A stretch of DNA of 64,000 bases from Streptomyces sp. BV286. GTDB taxonomy: Bacteria; Actinomycetota; Actinomycetes; Streptomycetales; Streptomycetaceae. Position 1 is the first letter of the stretch. Each line of letters opens with the position of its first letter. Of the stretch, positions 1 through 8,535 are shown one piece after another. Below the pieces are notes generated by a model. It was not told the DNA's origin and ran no database searches. It was given only the letters and a program-made list of their open reading frames with translations. A program made the position numbers and the translations under genes. The stretch spans positions 24,233 to 88,232 of the forward strand of contig NZ_JAHRIB010000045.1 in the NCBI RefSeq assembly GCF_019090165.1, given 5' to 3'.

Positions 1-1
1 C

Positions 2-310
2 CCCGTGCTGCGCCTGTGGGAGACCCGCGGCCTGCTGCGACCCACCCGCGAGAAGTCCACCGGATACCGCCGCTACTCGGCGTCCGAGGTCCGGCTGGCG
101 CGGATCGTCGTCCTCCTCCGGCGCGGCAACCACCCCTTCACCGCCATCGGTTCGCTGCTGTCCGAGCTGCGCTCCGGCGGCAGCCCCGAGCGCGTCCGGA
201 CCGAACTAGCCGGACGCGAGAGCGAGTTGCACCGCCGGAGCCTGACCCGGCTGCGGGGCTCGGCCGCCCTCGACGCGTATCTCGAACACCGACGGAAAAC
301 GTTTCAATAG
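2..310 (+). CDS. MerR-family regulator, 5' end outside window
   Basis: The gene starts upstream of the window, so the first HTH helix is missing. What remains is the rest of a MerR winged helix (RLWETRGLLRP at the edge, then GYRRYSASEV) and about 60 residues of helical dimerisation region. There are no conserved metal-binding cysteines and no separate effector domain, so this is a short MerR-like protein of perhaps 120-130 residues whose inducer cannot be guessed. The last codons overlap a LacI-type box of the next operon, but nothing indicates that it controls that operon. Family assignment is good; target unknown. Confidence 0.75.
   Translation, partial: PVLRLWETRGLLRPTREKSTGYRRYSASEVRLARIVVLLRRGNHPFTAIGSLLSELRSGGSPERVRTELAGRESELHRRSLTRLRGSAALDAYLEHRRKTFQ
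294..307. promoter_or_regulatory. Upstream LacI-type operator box
   Basis: GGAAAACGTTTCAA contains the palindrome AAACGTTT centred at 300/301 and lies over the MerR stop codon. Its partner at 382-397 has the same core 89 bp downstream. LacI-family repressors bind such central-CG palindromes, and a LacI gene is in the operon. Two boxes this far apart could support looping; that part is inference. Confidence 0.55.
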
Positions 311-370
311 ATCTCCGCAGGTCGGCAGGCGTGCCCTGCCAGGCTCAACGGGCCGTGTGTGTCAGAGGTG

Positions 371-399
371 TTGACCCCGCGTTGGAAACGTTTTAATTT
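371..399 (+). promoter_or_regulatory. Promoter of sugar ABC operon with internal LacI box
   Basis: TTGACC (371-376), a 17-nt spacer and TAATTT (394-399) form a good sigma-70/HrdB-like promoter. Transcription would start near 406, ahead of the GTG at 434. The box TTGGAAACGTTTTAAT (382-397) fills the spacer and enters the -10, so a bound LacI protein would block polymerase directly. The likely repressor is the LacI protein at 4154-5251, which would then be autoregulated as part of the operon. Confidence 0.65.
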
Positions 400-433
400 C
401 CCCTCACCCGACAACCAGAGGTGAGGAGGGCCC

Positions 434-1414
434 GTGGCCGTGGAGGTGCGGGACAGTGCAGGTACGGAGGCGGTGACCCCTTCCCGTCGACACCCGAACG
501 GCGTGCGTAAGGAAAGAAAAGGTTTTCACCGACGCAGCGGTCGGACGCTCTTCCTGCTGATGCTGCCGGGGCTCGGCTACTTCCTGCTGTTCCACTACGG
601 GGCACTGGCCGGCAACGTCATCGCGTTCAAGGACTACGTGCCCTTCGACGGCATCTGGGGCAGTCCGTGGGTGGGCCTCGGCAACTTCCAGCGGATGTTC
701 CAGGACACCGAGTTCTGGGACGCCGTCCTCAACACCCTCTGGATCGCGGTCCTCCAGATCGTCTTCTACTTCCCCGTGCCGCTGGCTCTCGCCCTGCTGC
801 TGCACACCCTGACCTGGAGCACGGTCCGCCGCTTCGTGCAGTCGGTGGCGTACCTGCCGCACTTCATCTCGTGGGTGATCGTCGTCGCCCTGTTCCAGCA
901 GGTCCTCGGCGACACCGGCCTGGTGAACGGCTATCTCGGCGACGCGGGCCTGAGCACCGTCGACATCATCGGCAACCCCGACGCCTTCCGGCCGCTCACC
1001 GTCGCCCAGGTGATCTGGAAGGACGCCGGCTGGGGAACGATCATCTTCCTCGCCGCGCTCTCCCAGGTCGACGAGCAGCAGTACGAGGCCGCCGCCATCG
1101 ACGGCGCCGGACCCTGGCGGCGTTTCTGGCACGTCACCCTGCCCGCGATCCGGGCGGTGATCGTGCTGCTCCTCATCATGCGTCTCGGTGACATCCTCTC
1201 CGTCGGCTTCGAGCAGATGCTCCTGCAGCGTGACGCGGTGGGCCCGGAGGCCGCGGAGGTCATCGACACCTTCGTCTACTACCAGGGCCTGGTCGGCGGC
1301 GACTACGGATACGCGGCCGCCGCCGGCCTCTTCAAGGGCGTGGTCGGGGCGCTCCTCGTCTACGCGGCCAACAAGGTCGCCCACCGGCTCGGCGAACAGG
1401 GGATCTACAAGTGA
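434..1414 (+). CDS. Carbohydrate ABC transporter permease, LplB-type
   Basis: A 326-residue inner-membrane permease of the binding-protein-dependent sugar importer class. The N-terminal tail of about 40 residues is basic, followed by roughly six membrane segments starting at LFLLMLPGLGYFLLF. The EAA loop that docks the ATPase is clear (YEAAAIDGAGPWRRF, near residue 220). The GTG start follows GAGGAGG closely. The stop overlaps the next permease by GTGA, so the two are translationally coupled. The LplB/YtcP class usually carries oligosaccharides. No ATPase gene is present, so a shared MsiK-type ATPase elsewhere probably energises it, as known for Streptomyces sugar importers. Substrate is not determined. 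Confidence 0.9.
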   Translation: MAVEVRDSAGTEAVTPSRRHPNGVRKERKGFHRRSGRTLFLLMLPGLGYFLLFHYGALAGNVIAFKDYVPFDGIWGSPWVGLGNFQRMFQDTEFWDAVLNTLWIAVLQIVFYFPVPLALALLLHTLTWSTVRRFVQSVAYLPHFISWVIVVALFQQVLGDTGLVNGYLGDAGLSTVDIIGNPDAFRPLTVAQVIWKDAGWGTIIFLAALSQVDEQQYEAAAIDGAGPWRRFWHVTLPAIRAVIVLLLIMRLGDILSVGFEQMLLQRDAVGPEAAEVIDTFVYYQGLVGGDYGYAAAAGLFKGVVGALLVYAANKVAHRLGEQGIYK

Positions 1415-2298
1415 GCGCACACGTGAGGCCCGCCTGGATGGAGAAGCCCGGGCCGGTGACCCAGGCCGCGAAAGCCGTTGCGCTCACCACCGTGGTCCTC
1501 CTGGTGTGCGTGCCGTTCCTCGTGATCCTCTCCACCTCGCTCGCCTCGCCCAAGGAGGTGGTCGACAACGGCGGCTGGGTGCTCTGGCCGACGAACCCGA
1601 CCACCAAGGCGTACAGCGACATCTTCGAGGGCGGCATCGTCACCCATGCCCTCGGTGTCAGCGCGGGAGTGACCGTCGTCGGCACGGTGCTCAGCCTCTT
1701 CTGCACGGTGACGCTGGCCTACGCCCTGGCGCGTCCCGGGGTGTTCGGCGGCCGGCCCATGCTGCTCCTCGTCCTGTTCACGTTCCTCTTTCCACCCGGC
1801 ATGATCCCCAGCTTCCTGCTGGTCAAGGAGCTCGGTCTGCTGGACTCGTACGGCTCGCTGGTCTTTCCCGTGCTGATCAACGTGTTCAACCTGGTGGTCC
1901 TGCGCGGCTTCTTCCAGTCGATCCCCGAGGAGCTGTACGAGGCCGCCCGGCTGGACGGCGCCGGGGACTGGCGGGTCCTGTGGTCCGTCGTGCTGCCCCT
2001 GTCGAAGGCGGCCCTCGGGGTCGTCGGCCTCTTCTACGCGGTGGCCTACTGGAACTCCTGGTTCTACGCCTCGCTGTACCTGGAGAGCGACCACTGGCCG
2101 CTCCAACAGGTGCTTCGGACCTATGTGGTGGCCGGATCGGGACTCACCGACAGCGCCACCAGCGAGGGCGCCGTGAACGCCCCGCAGACCGTGCAGATGG
2201 CCGTCCTGGTGATCGCCACCGTGCCGATCCTGCTCGTCTACCCCTTCCTGCAGAAGTACTTCACCAAGGGCGTGCTCACCGGCGCCATCAAGAGTTGA
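1411..2298 (+). CDS. Carbohydrate ABC transporter permease, LplC/YtcP-type
   Basis: A 295-residue permease, partner of the preceding one, starting at a GTG that overlaps the upstream stop by four bases. Six membrane segments are visible, beginning at ALTTVVLLVCVPFLVIL. The EAA loop reads YEAARLDGAGDWRVLW near residue 180. The C-terminus YFTKGVLTGAIKS is typical of the LplC/YtcP subgroup. With its partner it should form the heterodimeric translocation pore for a glycan fragment delivered by the lipoprotein at 2455. Function is firm at the level of sugar permease; the sugar is unknown. Confidence 0.9.
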   Translation: MSAHVRPAWMEKPGPVTQAAKAVALTTVVLLVCVPFLVILSTSLASPKEVVDNGGWVLWPTNPTTKAYSDIFEGGIVTHALGVSAGVTVVGTVLSLFCTVTLAYALARPGVFGGRPMLLLVLFTFLFPPGMIPSFLLVKELGLLDSYGSLVFPVLINVFNLVVLRGFFQSIPEELYEAARLDGAGDWRVLWSVVLPLSKAALGVVGLFYAVAYWNSWFYASLYLESDHWPLQQVLRTYVVAGSGLTDSATSEGAVNAPQTVQMAVLVIATVPILLVYPFLQKYFTKGVLTGAIKS

Positions 2299-2346
2299 GC
2301 GCCTCGCTGGTGCGGCGCTCCGGGTGCGGGCCGGTTGCGGCCGGCC

Positions 2347-2372
2347 ACGCAGTCCCCGCGCCCCTTATGGGG
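2347..2372 (+). repeat. Dispersed Streptomyces-type intergenic hairpin, copy 1
   Basis: The element ACGCAGTCCCCGCGCC followed by CCTTATGGGG lies in the 156-nt gap between permease and binding-protein genes. It can fold as CCCC-TTAT-GGGG with flanking G/C pairing. A closely similar element occurs at 45441-45469. It may attenuate or protect mRNA between permease and binding protein. Confidence 0.5.
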
Positions 2373-2454
2373 GGTGCCGTTTTGCACCGCGCTTCACCAG
2401 TTCCACCAAGCCGTCCGTCAACAGCCAGTCGTCCAGAGCTGGGAGAAGACACGT

Positions 2455-4113
2455 ATGTCCGGTTCATCGATGTCCCGCCGTGCCCTGATGCGTACCGCCG
2501 CCGTGGGCACTCTCGCGCTCGCCGCTCCGACCGCCCTGACCGCCTGCTCCACGGAGTCCGGCGACGACGGGGTGTCCAACGCGGGCAAGGACCTCGCGCC
2601 CTGGCCCGCGTACAAGGCCTTCGCCGGGCCGAGGCCCGACCTGGCGCCGACCGGGGAAGGTGTCCAGCCCGGCTACACGTCCTACCCCGCCGACCTGGCG
2701 AAGTCGGTCTCCCGCACCCCCGGGGACGGCTCCACGGTCAAGGTGATGTCGGTGTCCTTCGGCACACCGCCGAAGCCGGCCTCGTCGAACCGGTTCTGGC
2801 AGGCCGTGGAGAAGGCGCTCGGCGTGAAGATCGAGTACACGGTCATCTCGCAGGCGGACTACCAGAAGAAGATGGCCACCGTCATGGCGGGTGACCCCGG
2901 TCAACTGCCGGACATCATCAACATCTTCTCCGGGTTCGCGCTGCCGCGCGAGGCCCAGTTCGTCCAGCGCCGCGCCGAGGACCTCACCCCGTTCCTGTCC
3001 GGCGACGCGGTCACGGACCATCCGAACCTCGCGAACATCCCCACCCACGCCTGGCGGGACATGGGCCGCATCGGCGGCCGGATCTACGGCATCCCCCTGG
3101 AACGCCCGCTGCCGGGCTCCACGCTCTGGCTCAACCAGGAGTACTTCGAGGACGCCGGAATGAAGGAGGGCTGGACGGACCAGGACTTCGCGGCGGTCGC
3201 CAGGAAGGGCACCAGCGGGCGGAAGTACGCCCTGGGGGCGGCGGTCGGGTCCGCGTTCGGTGACGGCTTCCACTCCGCGGCCCACGGCGTCAGCGCACGG
3301 GGCTGGTCGGTGAAGAAGGACGGCACGTTCCTCCCGTCCGCCGCCGACGACCGCTACAAGGAGATGCTCGACTTCCAGCTCCGGCTGCGCAAGGCGGGCT
3401 CCTACCACCCCGACGCCACCTCGATCTCCCAGCCGGACATGATCGCCCTCTACCTCAACGGAACGGTCGGCTCCGTGCAGGACGGGTTCGGCGGCTACCT
3501 CCCCAAGTTCCTCGACAGGACAAGGAAGTTCACACCCGCGGCCGCCCTCCCGTACAGCGTGGGCGGTACCCCCGGCGGCATCGTCGCGGCACGCCGCTCG
3601 TTCGGCTACACCATCCTCAAGAAGGCGAAGAAGGAGCGCATCCAGCTGCTGCTGCGGGTCCTCGACTACCTCGCGGCGCCGTTCGGCAGCAAGGAGTGGG
3701 AGCTCGTCCACTACGGACTGGAGGGCACCCACTTCACCCGGGCCGAGGACGGCTCGCCCGAACCGAGCGACCTCGGCCAGGTCGAGAACAACACCAACCT
3801 GCCGCTCAAGTACCTCGCCGAAGGACCCCAGGTGCTGTTCGTGCCCGGGCTGCCCGACGCGGTGAAGGCCCTGCACGCCTGGCAGACGAAGACCGTTCCG
3901 GCAGCCATCCGCAACGCCTCGTACGGGCTCCAGTCCTCGACGTACACCTCCCGGGGCACCACCCTCGACACGCTCCTCAAGGACACCGCCACCGGGATCG
4001 TCGCCGGCCGGACACCACTGTCCGAGTGGGACGCGACGGTCAAGAAGTGGCGCCAGCGCGGTGGCGACAGAATGGCCGAGGAGTTCGCCAGGGACTACGC
4101 CGCCAACAACTGA
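2455..4113 (+). CDS. Extracellular solute-binding lipoprotein of sugar ABC importer
   Basis: A 552-residue lipoprotein: basic n-region (SRRALMRTA, perhaps Tat-compatible), hydrophobic core, and lipobox LTAC with the lipidated Cys at residue 31. The length fits the large LplA/YtcQ-type binding proteins rather than the 400-residue MalE size. The ATG at 2455 is chosen because GGGAGAAG precedes it; the open frame extends upstream to 2335 without a good ribosome site. It sits after the two permeases and before the LacI gene. Role inferred: captures an oligosaccharide outside the membrane and hands it to the permease pair. The ligand is unknown; the DUF2264 neighbour hints at an acidic or rhamnose-rich glycan. 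Confidence 0.88.
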   Translation: MSGSSMSRRALMRTAAVGTLALAAPTALTACSTESGDDGVSNAGKDLAPWPAYKAFAGPRPDLAPTGEGVQPGYTSYPADLAKSVSRTPGDGSTVKVMSVSFGTPPKPASSNRFWQAVEKALGVKIEYTVISQADYQKKMATVMAGDPGQLPDIINIFSGFALPREAQFVQRRAEDLTPFLSGDAVTDHPNLANIPTHAWRDMGRIGGRIYGIPLERPLPGSTLWLNQEYFEDAGMKEGWTDQDFAAVARKGTSGRKYALGAAVGSAFGDGFHSAAHGVSARGWSVKKDGTFLPSAADDRYKEMLDFQLRLRKAGSYHPDATSISQPDMIALYLNGTVGSVQDGFGGYLPKFLDRTRKFTPAAALPYSVGGTPGGIVAARRSFGYTILKKAKKERIQLLLRVLDYLAAPFGSKEWELVHYGLEGTHFTRAEDGSPEPSDLGQVENNTNLPLKYLAEGPQVLFVPGLPDAVKALHAWQTKTVPAAIRNASYGLQSSTYTSRGTTLDTLLKDTATGIVAGRTPLSEWDATVKKWRQRGGDRMAEEFARDYAANN

Positions 4114-4153
4114 CGTGGCACGTCGGGCGGCTGTGAGGGGAGACGCGGGGGAC

Positions 4154-5251
4154 ATGGGCAACGACATGGCAGAGGCGGAGCCGACGGCGAAGCGGCGCGT
4201 GACCATCCGCGAGGTCGCCGAGCGGGCAGGCGTGTCCATGGCTACCGTCTCGCGCGTGCTGAGCGGCAACCACCCCGTGCCCGCGTCCACCCGGGCCCGG
4301 GTGCTGCGCGCGGCCCGCGACCTCGACTACGTCGCCAACGCGCACGCCCGCGCCCTCGTCGGCGGCGGACGCAAGATGGTCGCCGTCGTCCTGCGCCAGG
4401 TCACGAGCCCCTTCTACGCGCAGGTCGCCGAGGGCGTCGAGGCCGAAGCGGCCGCGCGGGGCTGGCTGTGCCTGGTCGGCACCACCGGCGGGGACCCGCA
4501 GCGCGAGCTGGAGTTCGTGCAGCTGATGCGGGAGGAGGGCGCCCGGCTGGTGGTGCTGGTCGGCGGGGTCGTCGAGGACGACGCCTACCGGGAGCGGGTG
4601 GCGCACTACGCCCAGGCCCTCGACTCGTCCGGCGCGCGCCTCGTGCTGTGCGGACGGCCTGCGCCCGACCCCGGCATCCCGGCGCTCGTCGTCGAGTTCG
4701 ACAACGAGGCCGGTGCCCGCGCCATCACCGGCCATCTCCTCTCGGCGGGCCACCGCAGGATCGTCTTCCTCGGCGGGCTGCCCGGCAACACGGCCCTGGA
4801 CGCGCGGGTCGCCGGGTACCGGGCCGCGCTCGCCGAGCACGGCCTGCCGGCCGGGGCCGCGCACGTCGTCGACTGCGGACTCGGCCGGGCTGCGGGCCAT
4901 CGCGCGATGACTCAACTCCTGAAGGAGACACCGGACTTCACCGCCGTCTTCGCCGGGGACGACATGGTCGCCGCCGGAGTGCTGCGGGCCATCTCCGACG
5001 CCGGACTGCGCGTGCCCCACGACCTCTCGGTCGTCGGCTACAACGACATCCCGCTCGCGGAGGACTTCAACCCGCCGCTCACCACCGTGCGCACCCCGGC
5101 CGAGGAGCTCGGCCGGGCCGCCGTACGCATCGCCCTGCGCGACCCCGAGCACGCCGCGGGCGCCCACCATCTGCTCGGCACCCACATCGTCGTACGCGAC
5201 AGCGTCCAGCCGCCCCCGCCCGACGCCACCGCGCCCGAACGCCCTCACTGA
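4154..5251 (+). CDS. LacI-family transcriptional repressor
   Basis: A 365-residue one-component regulator. The HTH is classical: VTIREVAERAGVSMATVSRV at about residues 17-36, followed by the hinge helix (ARDLDYVANAHARALVGG). The periplasmic-binding-protein-like ligand domain occupies the rest, ending with the DLSVVGYNDIPLAEDFNPPL motif of this family. ATG 4154 has a G-rich ribosome site (GGGGGA) very close; ATG 4166 is an alternative. It lies inside the transporter operon and is the natural ligand for the AAACGTTT boxes at 294-307 and 382-397. Expected role: represses the operon until the imported sugar or a derivative binds. Confidence 0.93.
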   Translation: MGNDMAEAEPTAKRRVTIREVAERAGVSMATVSRVLSGNHPVPASTRARVLRAARDLDYVANAHARALVGGGRKMVAVVLRQVTSPFYAQVAEGVEAEAAARGWLCLVGTTGGDPQRELEFVQLMREEGARLVVLVGGVVEDDAYRERVAHYAQALDSSGARLVLCGRPAPDPGIPALVVEFDNEAGARAITGHLLSAGHRRIVFLGGLPGNTALDARVAGYRAALAEHGLPAGAAHVVDCGLGRAAGHRAMTQLLKETPDFTAVFAGDDMVAAGVLRAISDAGLRVPHDLSVVGYNDIPLAEDFNPPLTTVRTPAEELGRAAVRIALRDPEHAAGAHHLLGTHIVVRDSVQPPPPDATAPERPH

Positions 5252-5269
5252 CGGAGGACCCACCCCCGT

Positions 5270-7258
5270 ATGACCGCGCCGCACGTGTCGCTCACCGGTT
5301 CGACGCACGCCTCCCGCATGCCGCCCCCCGACCCCGCCCTGTCACCGGTCACCGGCTGGACCCGCGCGCACTGGGAGGCGATGGCCGACCGCCTGCTGGA
5401 CGCCCTGCGCCCCTACGCGTCACAGGAGTCGGCGCACTACCGGCTGCCCGGCCGGGCCGGCCACTCCGGACCCTGGTCCGACGGCCTGGAGGGGTACGCC
5501 CGTTCGTTCCTGCTCGCCGCCTGCCGGATCGCGGGTGCCGACGGCCGCGTCCCGCCGGACCTCGTCGAGCGGTACGCGGCCGGCCTGGCCGCCGGTACCG
5601 ACCCGGACGGGGCCGACCGCTGGCCGCCCATCACCGACCGGGGCCAGCCCATGGTCGAGGCCGCTTCGATCGCCATCGCCCTGCACGAGACCCGGCCGTG
5701 GATCTGGGACCGGCTCGACGACGGGGTACGCCAGCGGGTGGCGGCCTGGCTCGGCGGGTTCGTCGGAGCCGAGACCAACGACTCGAACTGGCGGCTCTTC
5801 CAGGTGGTCACGGAGGAGTTCCTCGCCTCCGTGGGAGCCCCGCACAGCCGTGCGGAGATCGACGGGGGACTGGCACGGCTGGAGGACTGGTACCGGGGCG
5901 AGGGCTGGTACACCGACGGCGACGGCCGCAAGTTCGACTACTACAACGCCTGGGCGCTGCACCTCTACCCGGTGCTGTGGGCGCGGATCGCCGGGTCCCG
6001 CGCGGACACCGCGCTGACAGCCGTCCACAGGGCCCGGCTGCGTGAGTTCATCGGCGCCCACCAGTACTTTTTCGGGGCCGACGGCGCGCCCGTCCACCAG
6101 GGCCGTTCTCTCACCTACCGTTACGCGACGGCCGCCCCGCTGTGGGCCGGCGCGCTCGCGGACGCCACCCCCCTGCCGCCCGGCCGTACACGCCGGCTCG
6201 CCTCGGGCGCGCTGAAGCACTTCGCCGAGCGCGGGGTGCCCGACGAGCGGGGACTGCTGAGCCTCGGCTGGTACCGGCCCTTCCTTCCGGTCACCCAGCG
6301 CTATTCGGGACCCGCCTCGCCGTACTGGGCGAGCAAGGCGTTCCTCGGCCTGCTGCTGCCCGCCGGCCATCCCGTGTGGACGGCGCGCGAGGAGCCGGGG
6401 CCGGTGGAGACGGCCGACGCGTACCTGGCGCTGCCCGCGCCGGGCTGGCTGCTCCACTCGACCGCCGCCGACGGGATCGTGCGGCTCGTCAACCACGGCA
6501 GCGACCGGCTGCCGCCACCGCCGGCCGATGCCGAGGACAGCCCGCACTACGCGAAGTTCGCGTACTCCGGCGCCACGGCTCCCGACACCGCGGCGGACGG
6601 TTCCGTGGCAGGGCCCGACAACCACATCGCCCTGCTCGCGCCGGACGGGGCGGCCTCGCGGCGCGGCCGGATCCATCCTCTCGGCGTGGCGGGGCGCCGC
6701 GCGGCGTCCTGGCACCGGGCCGTCCTGCCGGGGTCCGGGGAGGGGGAGGGGCACCGCATCGAGACGACCAGCGTGGTCCACGGGCCCTGGGAGGTACGCG
6801 TGCACCGGGTCGAGGGACCGGCCGGAGCCGTCGTGCGCGAAGGGGGGTGGGCCGTGGCCGACGACAGCGGGCCACCGCTGCAGGAGACGGGGCCCGGATG
6901 GGCCTCGGCGCGTCGAGCGGACGGCCTCACGAGCGCGCTCGTCGCCCTGCACGGCTGGGGCGGGCCCGGCTCCGGCGACCTGCCGCGGGGCACGGTCTCA
7001 GCCGGGCGGGCCGTCAACGCCTACGGCGAGCACTCCGCCACTCCCTGCCTGCGGCTGCCGTCGCACCCGGGCGGGGTCCACGTCCTGGTCACTCTGGTCG
7101 TCCTCGACGCCGACCCGGCACGGCCCTGCGAACCCGGGCAACTGCGGGCGCAGGCAGCCGCGTTGGTCACTCCCGAGGGGACGGTGGTGATCCGCTTCCC
7201 GGACGGGACGCGGGAGGACGTTCCGCCGGGGGAGGGAAACGGCCAAGGAAGCGGCTGA
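5270..7258 (+). CDS. DUF2264 domain protein, probable glycan-degradation partner
   Basis: A 662-residue protein without a signal peptide, so presumably cytoplasmic. The N-terminal two thirds match the DUF2264 fold: an alpha/alpha-barrel-like stretch rich in Trp/Tyr, including SGPWSDGLEGYARSFLLAA, NDSNWRLFQVV and DGDGRKFDYYNAWALHLYPV. The rest is a beta-rich C-terminal region with heparinase-like character. The biochemical activity of the family is not settled; the acidic/aromatic lining of the barrel resembles unsaturated glycosyl hydrolases. It starts 18 nt after the LacI stop with GGAGG in front, so it belongs to the import operon. Inference: it processes the imported oligosaccharide. Confidence 0.8.
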   Translation: MTAPHVSLTGSTHASRMPPPDPALSPVTGWTRAHWEAMADRLLDALRPYASQESAHYRLPGRAGHSGPWSDGLEGYARSFLLAACRIAGADGRVPPDLVERYAAGLAAGTDPDGADRWPPITDRGQPMVEAASIAIALHETRPWIWDRLDDGVRQRVAAWLGGFVGAETNDSNWRLFQVVTEEFLASVGAPHSRAEIDGGLARLEDWYRGEGWYTDGDGRKFDYYNAWALHLYPVLWARIAGSRADTALTAVHRARLREFIGAHQYFFGADGAPVHQGRSLTYRYATAAPLWAGALADATPLPPGRTRRLASGALKHFAERGVPDERGLLSLGWYRPFLPVTQRYSGPASPYWASKAFLGLLLPAGHPVWTAREEPGPVETADAYLALPAPGWLLHSTAADGIVRLVNHGSDRLPPPPADAEDSPHYAKFAYSGATAPDTAADGSVAGPDNHIALLAPDGAASRRGRIHPLGVAGRRAASWHRAVLPGSGEGEGHRIETTSVVHGPWEVRVHRVEGPAGAVVREGGWAVADDSGPPLQETGPGWASARRADGLTSALVALHGWGGPGSGDLPRGTVSAGRAVNAYGEHSATPCLRLPSHPGGVHVLVTLVVLDADPARPCEPGQLRAQAAALVTPEGTVVIRFPDGTREDVPPGEGNGQGSG

Positions 7259-7466
7259 GGAGGCCGGACGAGCGCGCAGGCCGGCGGACCGCGCAATCCG
7301 GTTCACTCAACTCGGTGAATTTCAGCGGCAGTAGTTGACTTTTGGTCTTTGTGTTTGTTCAACCTGACCTGTTCACGCGGGTGTTGTGGCCGTAAAGTCG
7401 CCGTGCTGCCCCAGTCCCAGGCCGCACCATTTGTACGTACGACTGTCTGGCCAAGGAGGGGTGGCG

Positions 7467-7940
7467 GTGGCAACGCCGGTACGCGCTTCGTCGGACGGGC
7501 CCGCGCTGCTCACCGAGCGCGGCCCCATGGAACCCGTCCGCGAGATGGAGTTCACGGCCCGTTTCTCCCGTGCGGACGGCGAGTTCGCCGCCGAGGCGGC
7601 CGCCGTGGCGGTGACGCAGGTGATCGACGCCCCGCTGTCGTTCGTCTCCCCGGTCCTCGACGCGGGCTGTTCCGTGAGCAGGTGTCTGCTGGCGCGCAGC
7701 GCCGCCGACACCTGCCGGATCGTCCTCACCGCGGACCGTTCGGGCATCACCGTGGCCGCCACCGACGACGTCGCGGTCTCGCTGGACGCAGGCGATCCGT
7801 CCGGCGCCAAGAACCTGCCGCTGCTCGCCGTCGTCGACGGACTGAACGTGCACCACGGCCCCGACGGTCATGTGTGGGTCGTGTGGAAAGGGTCGTGGCG
7901 CGGTGACGGCCTCACCCCGGACGGGCCCGCCCAGCCTTAA
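7467..7940 (+). CDS. Hypothetical protein, 157 aa
   Basis: I do not recognise this protein. GTG 7467 is chosen because AAGGAGGG ends seven bases before it. The protein is soluble and acidic, with no signal peptide or membrane segment. It shows a regular alternation of hydrophobic beta-strand-like segments (VREMEFTARFSRA, CRIVLTADRSGITVAA, NLPLLAVVDGLNVHHG, HVWVVWKG). The ending is faintly like the last strand of small HATPase regulators, but the N, G1 and G2 ATP-binding boxes are absent, so I do not call it one. The acetyltransferase frame starts 16 nt after its stop. Confidence 0.65.
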   Translation: MATPVRASSDGPALLTERGPMEPVREMEFTARFSRADGEFAAEAAAVAVTQVIDAPLSFVSPVLDAGCSVSRCLLARSAADTCRIVLTADRSGITVAATDDVAVSLDAGDPSGAKNLPLLAVVDGLNVHHGPDGHVWVVWKGSWRGDGLTPDGPAQP

Positions 7941-7956
7941 TGCATATGATGTGCAA

Positions 7957-8487
7957 GTGCGTGACTACTGCATAAGGACGGCCACCCCCGACGATCTCGA
8001 CGGCGCCCGGTCGGTGATGCTCGACACCGTGTACCGGGACTTCGGCACCGGGTACGTACCGCGCTGGCACCGGGACATCATCGACCTCGGCGGCGCCTAC
8101 CTCACGCCCGTCCGGCACACCCTGCTGGTCGCGGTCGACGAGCGGGACGGGTCGGTGGCCGCGACGGCCGCGCTCGACTCCCGGGGCCCGGCCCACCCGC
8201 CCAACCCGCGCCACCTCGCCGAGCGCTACCCCTCGGGAGTGACCGCCCAGCTGCGTCGCGTGTACGTCCGCCCCGGTGACCGCAGGCAGGGCCTGGCCCG
8301 GCAGCTCGTCGGCCGGCTGCTGGACTTCGCGGCGACCGACGGCGGCTATCACGCCGCCTATCTGCACACCGACCCGACGGTGCCCGGCGCCGAGGCGTTC
8401 TGGCGTTCGCTGGGCAAGGCGGTCCACGACGAACGCGAGGAACCGGGCGGCCAGGGAACCCTGCACTTCGAAGTCCCCCTGCCCTGA
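7957..8487 (+). CDS. GNAT-family N-acetyltransferase
   Basis: A 176-residue GNAT domain filling the whole protein. Beta-strands run from the N-terminus (YCIRTATPDDLDGARSVM), and the acetyl-CoA loop is LRRVYVRPGDRRQGLARQLV, containing the Q/R-x-x-G-x-A/G signature. The C-terminal strand pair and the AEAFWRSLGK helix follow. Substrate unknown. The start is GTG 7957, with GTG 7951 as alternative. No Shine-Dalgarno is visible, but TATGAT at 7945-7950 resembles a -10 box placed so that transcription would start at the GTG itself, suggesting a leaderless mRNA. Confidence 0.85.
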   Translation: MRDYCIRTATPDDLDGARSVMLDTVYRDFGTGYVPRWHRDIIDLGGAYLTPVRHTLLVAVDERDGSVAATAALDSRGPAHPPNPRHLAERYPSGVTAQLRRVYVRPGDRRQGLARQLVGRLLDFAATDGGYHAAYLHTDPTVPGAEAFWRSLGKAVHDEREEPGGQGTLHFEVPLP

Positions 8488-8535
8488 CGACGCGTCCCGC
8501 TCGCACGCCGTACACCCCCCACGATTGAAGAGATC

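Noticed and set aside
7467..7940. HATPase (anti-sigma) assignment for the 157-aa protein
   Set aside because: The N, G1 and G2 ATP-binding boxes are not present.
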